Shown: one piece after another, positions 11,501 through 23,675 of the stretch
Position numbering within the stretch: position 1 is the stretch's first letter
Layout of the letters: each line of letters opens with the position of its first letter
Assembly (NCBI GenBank): GCA_003864495.1
Contig: ML133426.1
Coordinates: forward strand, 1,426,001-1,490,000
Length of the DNA: 64,000 nucleotides
Direction of reading: 5' to 3'
Origin: Nemopilema nomurai
Lineage: Eukaryota; Cnidaria; Scyphozoa; Rhizostomeae; Rhizostomatidae
Translations under genes and position numbers: made by a program
The notes under the pieces: generated by a model
Seen by the model: only the letters and a program-made list of their open reading frames with translations
Told to the model about the DNA's origin: nothing
Database searches by the model: none

Positions 11501-14500
11501 GAGAGCAGCTATTTCTATTTTACCTAGCTTTGTGAATAACATGGAGTATAATCACAGTTTCTGAAAACTACAGTGGCCGCATTGATGTAATAGAAAGCGA
11601 TCCATCTAAGGGTACGTAAATTTTATTTAAACGTTATCCGAAGTACTTTAGATAAAGGACTGGGGGCTCACCCAATAAACAGCACTGTTTTCGAAAGTAT
11701 ATGTTTCAGGGAGCTATAAGGTGATGATGAGGGCGGAGAAAAAACAATAGCGGCAGTTCCAAAGGGGCTTAGGTGGTAATTAACGTCTTTTTGCCCGTGC
11801 TGTAGGACACGAATTTGGGATTGAACATAGCAAGAACACTGAGTATTGCAAAGGATAAAGGGCCTGTAACTCTTTGAGCTCAAATCCTTCTTTTGTGACG
11901 ACACAGGGAAACAGAATAACAGGTCGAATCCAAAAAGGAAGCCTGTAAGTTTTGCATACATCTTAAGACGTACTTGTGAAGAGATATATTTCTATTCAAT
12001 TTTAAACCATTCAAAGTACATTGCACAGTTGAGGATTGAGATCGTGAACCTAATAGAAAGGCCAAAATCTGAGTCACTTCCATCGTGAAGTCCAAGCAAA
12101 TTAGAGGGCGGCTGTTTCAGGACAGTTGGGCTCAGAAACAACGCGAGAATTATTGGCTGAAGGAATATTTGTACAAGAATATGACCTTCATCAAAGGAAC
12201 TGATCCTTTGTGAAATGAGTGTACTTTCAGTAAAGTAGAAAATGAATTGTAAGCCTGATCCCATCCAAAACACGGATGGAAGAAATAATCTTGCAGGATA
12301 ACGCGGGTTCTATCTGAAGATTATTATTGAGAATTTTCAGGAAAGGCATTATACACATATAGCGAACAATTTCAAAGTAATTTCCTACACACTCTTTACT
12401 TTTATAGATCTTGATAGAAGGCATGACAAAAGCAGTTTATCGTGGCTCGGCATAAACGTGATAAAGAGTGCCCTCGCCATTCCCAAATGCCGCAAATTTC
12501 AACCTTATTGAAAAGAGGTTAACTGATATCATGTCATCCGGACAATAATGATATGAAGAAATGCTCGAATTTCAGAACCTGCCTTCAACATACCACATGG
12601 CCTTACCGAAATGCTCTCTTCTTAGTCTTAAAGAGAGGGGTCAATTCTAATGCTCTATTGGGGGGAGGGGGAGGGGGAGGGGCTAGGGTGATATTTCTTA
12701 TGGTGCCAAAGTTTATTGGTTAGTGTTTATAAGGGCGTGCATTGGCTTCTCTTGAAAGGCTACCCACTATGGTTTGTGGCCACATCGTTAATATTATTTG
12801 TTTTTGTTATTATTGTTAGTGATATTATTATTGTTATTTTGTTAACACTTATCAATTGTTATTTTGTAGTTTGGAATATAAAATTAATTGACATTAAATT
12901 TGATTTTCTGACGTGGTGCAAAGATAGGGCTAGGGTGCGGGACAAATTGCGCTAGCCTGAGATGGGCTTTATGCACACGGCATTTCGGTAAAATTTTGGG
13001 GGCCTTTTTTAACGCTGGTAGGGAATAAAGACCACATAGGCCCATTTTCCACGGCAGTTTAATGATGGCGATCCAGGCCTGAAATGGCTGGCTTCGAGGA
13101 GTGGTCGTACTCTGCCAACATGCTACACAAGTTAAAAGTTGTAAAATGAGCTAGGCCAAAAAAAACCCAGATAGAAACAAATCAAGTTTATTTTAAAAAA
13201 TGATTGAAAGAGCTGAGTAAATAGGATATCCATTTCGTGATACAATCCACGCTTTAAAAGTCATTCCCAAATTTCCGGCTTGACAAGATGCAATGATAAA
13301 TTTTTATTTGACATTGATAGATGTAACACAATAATAATTTTGCTTAGAAATTAGAAGGTACATTTTCAAGACCGCAGTGATTAACCCATTGTTTCAAGTT
13401 GAAGTAATATGAATAAGATGCTGTTAGGTATTATCGATTATGGTATTATCAATAAGCAATTTGCCGCGATATTTTATCACTCCCTTAACTATTGGCTTCG
13501 ATCCAGCATAAAGTCACCCTGGCAAAAGCCAGAGAAAACAACAAAAAGAACAGACAATAATTCACACACTCTAAAAAACCAGTTGCAGGGGGGAGCCACT
13601 CTACAAGATTTAAGAATTCACATCCTCACAAAATGCAATCCAACTTTCCAAGGATTCTGTATAGGCTGCTGTTGCGAATCGACCGATAAATAAAACCTCA
13701 ATTTCGGTTGCTATTAGAATCGTGCTACTGGGTCCGGGCATTTACCAGCGCTGAGAATACATTTGTACGAGGCACCCCACAAACAAAGAAACTCGCATGA
13801 TTGAGCCAATTCAACAATTAAAATGCTGATTTTCCGCGTTAGGCTCAAACATTTGGGAATGCAAGAATATCTCTCATTTATCACGCTCACTGACAATCTA
13901 AGATTCTGAAAGTGCTTTACTCACCGATTCCCCGCTAGACTATTAATCTTTCCTTTAAGAAGCACCAAAATTGCGTGCTCCTTTCCCGTGTTCTGATCAC
14001 TTCCTTTGGATGGTCGATCGCTTTTCCTTCAAGGGTGCTTGGAAGCCTTTTCAATGGAAATTTCAAACAGAAGTTCACTGTTTAGTAGATCACAATCGAA
14101 TTGGTCTTGAAATGTGTCAATCACTTGACAATGGGTTTCACAGTAGATTTTCTGTGACTTGAGGATTGTGAAACCGTGGTGAAACAAAGTGCTTTAAGCC
14201 AAGTAAATCACGACCACAATGTAACAAATATTGCTTTCAACAAACGGGGGAAATCTTTCGTCAAAAATCGGGAGTCGAGTGAAAGGATTTATTTCCACAT
14301 TTGTTGCTCATCACTGATAAACTGGGCGACTCAAACCACTGGATTTCGAAATAAAGCTCCAACCGAAGTTCAAAACTATTTGTTCATGGGATTGAATTTT
14401 CTTGTCATTGAACATGTGATTATAAAAAGCTCTAAAGATGAAGGAATAAATAGGTTACGTAAGGATTCAACACGTGGTAATGACATTCGCGTTATTTCTT

Positions 14501-16849
14501 TGCATGTTTTAACAAAAACAGTTGCTACTCACCCAACAGCAGATCAGATTCCTAAAATCAACCAGAATGGCTGTGGAATGAACTTGAAGCAATTCGAGAA
14601 TCTGAAAATGAAATTCGAATTCGACTGACCCAGCATATAAAACGCGGACAAAGGGCGAGACATGAAGAATTATATTATCAACTTAAAAGGATTCAAAAGA
14701 AATATTAGCAAGACTGCAGGGCATTGTTATGTAGAATACAATCACCGGATGATAACTAAGTCTTCTCATTTTGGCTACTTGATGTCAAATTTCCGCTCCG
14801 CACACAAAGTTCATTCAGCAATCCCCTTTCTGTGAACAAAATTCTTTCTTTCAGAGCGTATTTCGAAATATAATTAGCAGACCTTATTGTATTTTCTTTC
14901 AAATGCAAGGTTAATTACGAGCGATAAATCAAGCATGAGATGGTTATATGGTAGGGGTTTCGTAATCCTTCCTGCCCTTTTTTACGAGCATTGTCGTCTA
15001 ATTTTCTAACTAGAAATTAGAATTGATTGTCCGACCGGGCAAAGCCAAATCTTATATGAGGTGAAACCTGATACGGAAGCTTCGAACAGAGCCTTCCAAG
15101 TTGTTAATCTTGACAACCTTTATTCGGGTTTCTTCGATTTGTAAAATGGGGCCTACATTGAGCAATCCTTTAGGAAAAGCGCGAAGGCGTGTTCTTTGAA
15201 GGCTTTAACAGTTCAAGATTGATTGGGACGTGAAAGCACATCCGGGGCAAGGAAGCAAAACAGATAAAAGCACTATCTTCGCGAGGCACAAGCCACGACA
15301 AAGAGGCTACTCTTCTAGCATCAGCGGTCAGCAGGCCCCCTAGAAAAACAGGATGGAAAGAGGAAGGGTGCATCAAAGCGGTTTGTAGCACTTGAGATTC
15401 GAGTAATTAAAATTGGAAATTTAATCTCTGGGGTGGGTTTAGAACAACATAACCTAGAACGAAAGCTCGTTGGTGGAAGTGATCGGATGTATTGTGGGTA
15501 GTCACTCCATATTGTCTGTATGATATTACAACCAACTTGGCAAAGGAAATTGTTTGAAGGATTCCAGTGAGGGTAGTGCACTGGGCAGTGACGCAGGGAC
15601 TGGGGGCATGACGGGTCACTCTTTGCCCCCACTCTTTGGCAAACCATACAAAAGTACCCTTGCGACACCCAAAAGCACCCCTTGTTAAACAAAAGTTTGA
15701 CTGATCATGTGTACCTTTTTCGGTCTGTCACCCCCTCCCCCACTTGCTTCATACGTCCCTGGTATGGGATGACACAGAAACCCGAGCACCTGAATCTCAG
15801 ACAAAGTATCTCTCAATGATTTGGTTTCTTCCCAACGACATGGCCTAACATCATATTTGGATGGTGGGACAGTAAGACTCAAATTCCGGTCATTAGGTGT
15901 GCTCTTTTATCGATGCTATTATAGACCGCCTAAAGATGCTATTAAGCTGCCACGACTATTTTGTGACTTCATCCTTCTTCAATTAGACTTAAGGCTTCAA
16001 TAAAACAACACTCCAGGAAAACTCCGGGCTTCGGATACATGTGGGAAATACGTGGTTGATGATCAAAAGTGGAAACAAAAACGATGATGCTATGTGCCAG
16101 AGCAATCAGTAACGTGTTTGTTTGTCGTGGGCAATGAAAACTGGCAAAATAGATGCCACGTGCAGTTTCCGAAGTCCTAACGGGCGAACTGTCAGCTGGA
16201 TCGACTGACAGGCGATGAAACAAGAACTGCCTTATAAGGGATAAAACCCATCATATGTTGTCACGAGGTGAGCTATTGGGAAAACGTCATCAATGTCTAG
16301 AACAGAGTCAAATCCGACAAGAGAGTGACAGTTCCAATGGACCGAATCAAAGCAAACCATGGCTTCTTCGGCAGCCAGTGCGATACAAAAAGCTGTTTTG
16401 AGATCAGATGATTTTACTACTCGGACCTCGACACATTCGCCATTCAAGTCTGAATAACATTAATTGAAAAGTATTCACAAGCCCCTTTTTAAAGATCAGC
16501 TGATCGTTGTTTGATCGTTTGTCCCCCTGTGTTAGACGAAAGCGAGGTCAACACAGAGGGCGGTCTCGCTCAACGCATATCAATTTATACCAGGGCACCA
16601 AAAGTTATACGGAATTGAAATATACAGAATTGAAACTTAAAATATCACATCTTTTAAATAATATATCCATTCAATATGATTAATATAAAATGTTATTCAT
16701 AATCTGCCTGTAAATTCTTAAAACAAACTAATTACAAGTGCATTAAATAATATTATTCGGCTGAATGCAATTCAATTCAATTGCAACCAGTATTCAAAAA
16801 GGCGAAATGACTCAAAGACTCAAAAAGACGATTGGACCTGTATAAAGCT
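8523..16849. other. Gene-poor interval between the ADAMTS-like gene and SPRTN
   Basis: About 8.3 kb with no recognisable exon, RNA gene or complete transposon. It must contain the promoter of the ADAMTS-like gene (upstream of 8522) and the SPRTN 3' UTR and terminator (below 16850). The longest open frame is 150 codons on the plus strand at 14176-14628. It has no motif I recognise and I do not call it a gene. Minus-strand frames at 15685-15882, 15969-16223 and 16232-16447 are short, unconnected and unassigned. A G-rich run lies near 12659-12683, and a small inverted repeat CTGTGTT/AACACAG lies near 16528-16560. Confidence 0.5.
12659..12683 (+). repeat. G-rich simple repeat (GGGGGA)n
   Basis: A short run of GGGGGA-like units. 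Four or more G-runs in close succession could fold as a G-quadruplex. It is intergenic and I see no other signal. Confidence 0.7.
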
Positions 16850-18044
16850 TTAGGACACCATCTGTGCCAAGCACTTGTCCAAATGGGCGTTGATCAGGTT
16901 AATTGGAATTGATCTTGGACAAGCAGGACATTCGACAAACTTGGTCTTCTCGTCACTAGTAGGGCTATCATTGATAACTATCATAGCCGGCTGGCTTTCC
17001 TTTTGTTTAGGTCCTTTGTAGTCGCGAGATGATTTAGTTCCGTTGCCTAAAGCACCACCAAATGAGGAAAAAGTTGGTATATTTTGAGACTTTTTCGAAA
17101 TCGCAAACGGATTTGAATTACAATCTCCAAGTACGCTTGAGTCTCCAACAGGAATTGAAGGATCCTTTTGGATCGAGGGTGAGTTAAGGGATGTTTTCAC
17201 TGGGGTTGTTTTTCCATAAAGAGCACCTTCAGATTGCGTCTCGCCAGTATGGGAACATAAAGAGCCAGCGGATGATGATGGAATTGGCCTGGTTATGGGT
17301 CTTGACGCTGATTGGCTCGTTTGGTCATGTGACATCCTGCCTTGAAACCCTTGGGCCATCCCTTGTCCGGATGTCTTTCCATTTATAGTCCGACCTATGC
17401 TTCTCAACCCATTCAAAATCAGCTGAAGTGGTTATTGAAGTTCTTATCTCATTCGAAGAACACCTCTGATTTACCTCCCTCACCACAATGTCTTTTAGTG
17501 GTTTTTCTTGAGACGTCCTCGTATCGTTAAATCCTGTTTTTTGTTTTCCCGACAAACCACGTTGCCTCCTCACCAGATTCTCAATCCACTCTTCCTTACT
17601 AACAAAACCTGTATTGTTTCCCCCATCTAGACGATGCCCGTTGCCAGAGAACACAGTGGGTGCCTTTTGGGGGGTACGCCGATCACCTATACTACTGTCA
17701 TCAGTCTTGAAAGGATTTGATGCATCACTCCCATTGACTGGTTTGAACCACTTCGACAAAGTAGCATCTCCATTTGAAGCAGTGTCCGGAGATTTCTTCT
17801 TAACTTCCACTTTTGCACCGTCCGTGCTCGTCTTTTCGGACTTTCGCTTGCTCCCCCGTTTTTTGTAATCTTCTGGTTCCTTAATTTTAATAAACTTGCC
17901 CCCACAGGTCCTTAAATGATCTGACCACCAAGGGTCGTTCTTGGAAGGCTCCCTATTCATTGCCCTTTTAACCATTCCATAAAAGGGGGGCCTTTTTTGA
18001 CAAGGACCATCGCATTTCCACCAATGTTGTCTATAAAGTTTCAC
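16850..18044 (-). other. SPRTN: SPRTN exon 6: zinc-binding subdomain, adaptor motifs and UBZ
   Basis: Starts with the conserved VKLYRQHWWKCDGPCQKRPP zinc-binding subdomain. A long Lys/Ser-rich, probably disordered linker follows, with the PIP-like motif near 17741-17765, the SHP-like motif near 17624-17661, and the UBZ4 finger at about 16853-16936 just before the TAA at 16850-16852. The reading frame shifts between 17325 and 17416, as described in the gene entry. Confidence 0.85.
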
Positions 18045-21000
18045 CTGCAAAGAGTTTGTAAAGATGACACAAAAACCCAAGAAGGGAGCTATATTTGCTA
18101 GCGTGTGATACTAAAGATGAGATTCTATAATTGCATGGCATAACCTATTTGTGTGACAACGAAAATGAAACTCAAAAGGGGGAAAAATACATAAACGAAA
18201 ATTTTTACCATGTGTACGTTTAAATTACGTGTATCAAGAGCAAACAAACTGTAAGAAAGTAAATTATGAATCAATTCAAGCTGCTAAAAATCTGTCACAT
18301 TACTTTATAAGTTAGCAGCAAGAAAATAAAAAGCTTGCTAGATATACAGGTGTCTTTTATTTCACTATTGAAAACGTGGTACCATTACAGTCGTACCACA
18401 GCAAAAGTTTCATTGCAATTTAAATAACTACTGCTTAAGACAATTTCATTCATGCTTATAATTGAGCATTCTCTACTCACTTCATCGTGAAAATTGTGGT
18501 ACACCTGAAAGAAAATAACAAAGCCAGCTATATCTTACTCGAAAACTAATGAGGCAAATCTAAAAAGCTGTTCTTACAAAAAATATTTATGAAATTTGCC
18601 ACAAGAGTAATAAGGCTTTCACCAAACTGCAAGACATCCAGCCTGTCTATATCTAGATAGAATCCCTGCCAAAAGCCAAAGGCAAAAGTTTTGAAAAAGG
18701 CTTAGGCCATCATAATGGTTTGCGTCAAGAAAAGTCGTCATTCTAGAGAAGTTGCGATTCTAGGGATTCTCTAACAAATCACCCAAAAATAAAGAACTGC
18801 TTTCCTCTACTTATAAACCCTAAAAACATTTTGCCACATTGATAGAAAGGTTCATGTCATGTGACAATGTTTACTTCATTGACTTCTTGTTGTCAGAATG
18901 ATTCCTGTTTGAGGCTTCTAAACGCCCTTTATAAAAGACGGGCATTTGGAAACTTTTTAGTATAACTCTGTTGAACAAAAATGAGAATTACTGGCGAATG
19001 AATCAATGCATTGAATACTCCAGGCAACGCTAGGCATTAGAAGTCTGACTCAGATACATAGGTAGAAGTCCGACAGCCTGCAAAAATATAGATAGAATGG
19101 AACGTACTTGAAAAGTGAAACCCTAGAAAGATTATTTTCAAGTCATTTATCTATCAAAAGTAAGATTTGTAGGAAAACAAGATAATATTTTATAATATAA
19201 AATCGTAATGGGTTATGAGTAAAGTGATTCGGGTGCCAAGAAATACAAAAGAAAAAAAACAGTTGTGACAAGTAGTGGACGGTGGGCATTACGAGTTGTT
19301 ACTTACGGTGATATTAGATCCAGTTTGTTTGTTAATTCTGTACATGTGCTTATGGAATTCTGGGCCATGCGATTCGTGGTCCTGCAGAGACATAACAATA
19401 AATAGAGAGCAAAAACACCCAGCAAAAAGGACAAAACAAAAATATTAGTCATGACAATAAACAGTGAAGATTCGAACAATACACGCAGACACGAGATTAA
19501 GGTTCAGCTGGCAGCGAATAATTTGGTTTACATAATCATGCAGACGAAGAAAGAATGACCCGCGGAGATGAGACACCAAATTTGAGAATACTTGCCTAGG
19601 TTCATCCGCATTATTGCCCGTTTTTTGTTAATGACATAGACACGACAGAATACCAGTTAAGCGGTGTTTTTCCGAATCACAGTAGGGGAGTAAAAGCCTA
19701 CCAATAATCTTGTTCGGCTTAGAGTTTAATCTATCTAAAAACCCCTTTTAGTGCCCTTATCCACCGCTAGTTCAATTAGATAGATAAAAGGAATAAATCT
19801 GGTCAAAGTTGCTTTGCATGCGATTCTGTCAAGAATACATTACACACCTACCCTTCAGTCAGAGCTGCACAGTTATGAGCAAACATCATATTAACATGAC
19901 ACATTAAACTAACCATTTTGCAAAGGGTCAAAGAGTTTCTTGGGCACTAGCAAAACCAAAAGGGTGTAACGAGGAAATATCCCTACCATTCTTATAGCAA
20001 GAACAAGTTTGCAGTCTAACTCATAAAGTAGCAAATGTGTTTTATGACAAAAGGCATTTACAAAATGCAATTTAAGTTGAAGAAAATATGATCCACTAAG
20101 AATAGTCATATAATTTCCCTTGCAAGCTTAAAAAGGGTAAACCATCATTTATTGTTTGTTGAAGTAGTGAAATAGTTTAAGGGGGGGGGGGGCAATGCTC
20201 ACAAAAGCAAGCAATACTGCTGACAAACGACATACTTTTAAAGACAAAACTTACAATTTAGCAAAACTTGGGGGCAGTTGCCCAACACACCCCTGCAATT
20301 TTTGTCATTGATCATCATGATTGTTTAATGAAATGGTGAGATAGAAAGATGCAGACCCTTGAGAATTATCAACTCACTTAATTACTTTGTAAGCTGACCT
20401 TAAAACTAGAACTACAAAGGAAGAGGTAAACTGCTTTCATTTGCATTTCAATTTCAAAATTTTCTTGCAAATCTCAGTGTCTTGCAAATGAGGAAAATCA
20501 CCTGGGATGGTAGGAACAAACTGTAGAACAGCCAATTTGGGTGTATTTGTCTTCAATATTATATAATATGCCATTTTGGGAAATAGGTGAATGAAAAAAC
20601 TTATTGAAAATGTCCTTGTTATAGATTGGTGGTCAATTATAAATACCAGGCATCAGAATACCAGTATGATTTGCTGAAAATGAATTCCATAGAACCATAA
20701 TAAGATAACTCAAAGGAGTAAATACTAACCCTTTTAAATACTAACCTTGTTATTATGGGTGACAAACAGTAAGGCATGGATCATCTCATGCTGCAAAAGG
20801 ATTGCTTGTTGATAATACAAGATCACAAAATGGTGTAGAGTAAAAAGAGTCACCAAGCTAAAGCAAGAGGTAATCAATGAAGTGTATCGGGTGAATCCTT
20901 CCCAAACAGCTGACTCTAAAGATATGGCTGACAACAGGAAAGAAGAGCTTGTATTACAATAGGATCGATATGTTCAAGGGAGTTTCAACATAAAAGATCA

Positions 21001-22288
21001 TGTCTTCTAGACATAGAAAACAGGTATCACTTGTAACTTTACTTCACAAAGCTTATCGTTGCTAATAATTGGAGACTATTTGTGATAAACAAGTTGGCAA
21101 ATACAAATGTAAGCATTGTAAAAATATCAATGTGCTTATTCTTAAAAAAATACTACAATATTTTAGAGCAACCATTCCACAACATATCAAAATTTTTAAG
21201 ATTTAACAATCATTTTCAATTGTCTTCGTATAACAGTCATATCTAGATAAAAAGAGTATAGGCTGCTACTTACAAGTAATGTTTCTACAAGATTTTTCCT
21301 AGGCCTCAGCTTTAATAAAGGCTCACTTAGTTTGATGGAACAAAGTCCACCTCTGCCCTCATAACAGCAAAGTCCAGCACACCTTTGATAAAAAAATATA
21401 TTTACAGCCAGCAAACAGTGGGAAAGCAGTAAATGCATTTTTATCTTCCTTGGGCCAAGTATGAGCCAAATTTGATATTTGTAAGTGTGCTCAAGTGAAT
21501 ATTGAGAATAACATGTCAAAATTGTTTTCCAACTTGCATTGACTGAGATATGTTGACAACATTTCAGCCATTTACAGGTGCAGAAAGAAAGGGCATTTTT
21601 AAATCACTTAATAAAGCAATTCACCACCAAAACACAAGCCTGTGTCACCTTTTAACTGTAGGGCAAAGGCATTTTAAAAAAGCTGAGATGGGCACAAATA
21701 CTCTACAGCCAGGCTTCTAGGCACATCAAAAAATTCAGAATTAAGCTTAGAGAGCTCCAACCCTCCTCTAGAAAATGTTATGACCTTCTCCTTAATTCAT
21801 TTGAGATAGTTTGCCAAGAATAATTTTTCAGATGTGATCATGCCATATTATTATTCAGGAAGGGAGTATTCAAAAACATAATGGCTCCCTTTTCCCTGGC
21901 TCAAACTCAACTAGTAAAGTTCATTGATATCTAAGTTCTTGTTAGTGCACATATAAGGCAACTGCTTTAGAATCGAGCAGAGATGAATCAAAATATGTTG
22001 ACAAGCTTACAACGTCATCTTTCGACTCCACTTGACCTCAACTCCTGCTAACTGGCCTTCAAAAAATTCTGCGTTGAACTGTATAAACAGCTCGTGAATA
22101 TTTGGAACCGGGTCTATAAGCTCCCATGACTCATCCACGATAGACAACGGGCGAGAAGAGAGTGAACGATTACTCTCATCTAAATTTTCATTTAGGCCCA
22201 TTTTTGGAACAACGGTGCGATTAACCTGTATTATGTCATCATCTTCAAACTGTTGCAAACTCAAAGCTATAGCAAAGTCCTCGTCCAT
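16850..22288 (-). CDS. SPRTN: SprT-like metalloprotease Spartan (DNA-protein crosslink repair)
   Basis: Exons: 22011-22288, 21274-21382, 20746-20790, 19307-19381, 18481-18504 and 16850-18044. The first five join in frame into 177 residues and enter exon 6 at phase 0. SPRTN is a replication-coupled nuclear protease that digests proteins crosslinked to DNA. The N-terminus has WELIDPVPNIHELFIQFN, then MTLCAGLCCYEGRGG and the zinc site HEMIH (His130, Glu131, His134) with the third His in ESHGPEF (His149). The C-terminus holds a PIP-like TLSKWFKP, an SHP-like FSGNGHRLDG for p97/VCP binding, and a terminal UBZ4 finger with Cys-Pro-Ala-Cys and His-Leu-Asp-Lys-Cys. Exon 6 changes frame by one base between 17325 and 17416. 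A 58-nt intron (17337-17394) would restore frame and give 555 residues; a genuine frameshift or assembly error is the alternative. The start is the ATG at 22288, which matches the family N-terminus. Confidence 0.93.
18481..22288 (-). other. SPRTN: SPRTN exons 1-5: SprT catalytic core
   Basis: Residues 1-177. Exon 2 spans 21274-21382 (KLSEPLLKLRPRKNLVETLL). Exon 3 (20746-20790, 45 bp) is the HEMIH helix by itself. Exon 4 (19307-19381, 75 bp) carries the third zinc His. Exon 5 (18481-18504) is only 24 bp and encodes VYHNFHDE. Donors are GTAAGT, GTTAGT, GTAAGT and GTGAGT; the exon-1 donor is GTAAGC. Introns run from about 0.4 to 1.4 kb and show no other exons. Confidence 0.9.
20181..20192 (+). 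repeat. Poly-G run in SPRTN intron 3
   Basis: Twelve consecutive G. Such runs are prone to length error in assemblies. Lies in an intron with no effect on coding. Confidence 0.8.
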
Positions 22289-23675
22289 CGTAGGCTTCGG
22301 GTGACCTTTTTCTACTAGTTATTAGGCCTCTTTATTTTGTTTGAGGCAAAAGTTTCACTTCGAAGGATCTGTGTACCAATAAAATTTTAAATATGAATAA
22401 CGCAATGCATCTTGGGAATGAAGCAAGTTGTTTTCATTTCACGCATCTTCGGTCAAATTTTCTTCTTGATAAAGATATATGATATTGATACAGATATAAT
22501 TTTCAACAATTTGCAAAAGATATCTGTGAGCCATAAAATGCAAAATTTTATGGAACAGTGAGACTAAAATTTTATATGCATTCTTCCACTGGAATTGAAA
22601 AGTTTCGCGCCATTAACAAAATCCTATTTCTTGAGCATCTAGAGGAGAAACTTCCCGAAAATCTGCATTCAAAGAACATCTACGGATGGGCGAAGCAAAT
22701 TTTCACTTGCAAAATTTGGAATTTAATGCTTTTTAAATTTGAGGGTTCCTGGATGACGGCTTATCTTTTAACCCTAAGTTTATAGGAAATCTTTATAACG
22801 ATGATAGTAGAAATAGTGCAAAATCGTTAAAACCTTGCTCACACCCGAATTTAGTTTTGCAGTTTTCGTCTCCTCCGTCAGCAAGTTTTAAATAATGATA
22901 AGTATCTAAAATAAGCACAATTGAAATCTGTTTTGCTCTTTACTCAAATATGAGTTAATTGGCTTTGATCGCATAAAGAAACCAGTTTTAAATACGATAT
23001 CGGCTTTGCATTGATCCAACGCAATTTCTGCCCGTACAATTCAAATAAATCCACATAAAGACTTCCTTTATGGACTTTTAAAAAGTATTTACAATTGTCA
23101 GACAGGCTAATCCCGAACAATGTAAAATTTCATTGACACGAAAAAACATATCTGTTATCAAATTGAATAACCATTTGGGCAAAACACAATAAATCTTCTT
23201 CAAAGCCCCTTTGTTTCATCATTATTTATCTTCCAAGCCACAACGATTACATAACATTTTTGGTCAAACTTGCAGACTATATTCTCGTCTCGCAAAGAAA
23301 ACTTGGATCAGGTTTTGTCTTATCAAATGCCTAAACATAACTCTTACTAAATATGAAAATTTCAATACCCCAACTTCTGCGGGGGTAAGTCTATGGAGCA
23401 GTTCAAATATTGTTAATAGTGTCATCAAATATTGTCAATAGTGTTCAAGCTCTTTCTTAAAAGCTAGCAAGTACTACCTTTCCTTCCCCATGCAAAAACA
23501 GCTTTTAGGGGAGTTCATCCCCTGTTCAATGTGCTTTACTTGAGCTTGCTTTCGTAACAGAAAATCGTCCTCTATAAGGAGTCAATTGTATATATGAAAT
23601 AACAACTATATATAATCAAGCCGAAATTAAAAATTCCTAAATGATGAGATTATTAAAATGTTCGTTTTCACCAAA
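22289..23675. other. SPRTN upstream region / RALGAPB downstream region
   Basis: About 1.4 kb between two genes on the same strand. It must hold the SPRTN promoter and 5' UTR next to 22288, and the RALGAPB 3' UTR and polyadenylation site next to 23676. It is AT-rich. I see no clear TATA box and no AATAAA close to the RALGAPB stop on the minus strand. The short plus-strand frames at 22558-22785 and 23211-23441 have no recognisable content. Confidence 0.5.

Noticed and set aside
15685..16447. Three adjacent minus-strand open frames as exons of one gene
   Set aside because: They lie in different frames with no convincing consecutive donor/acceptor pairs, and their translations match no family I know.
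8313..16849. Missing ADAMTS metalloprotease and prodomain upstream of the first TSP1 exon
   Set aside because: No HExxHxxGxxHD or disintegrin-like sequence was found on the minus strand, and the signal-peptide exon joins the TSP1 exon in phase, so the gene starts as an ADAMTS-like protein.
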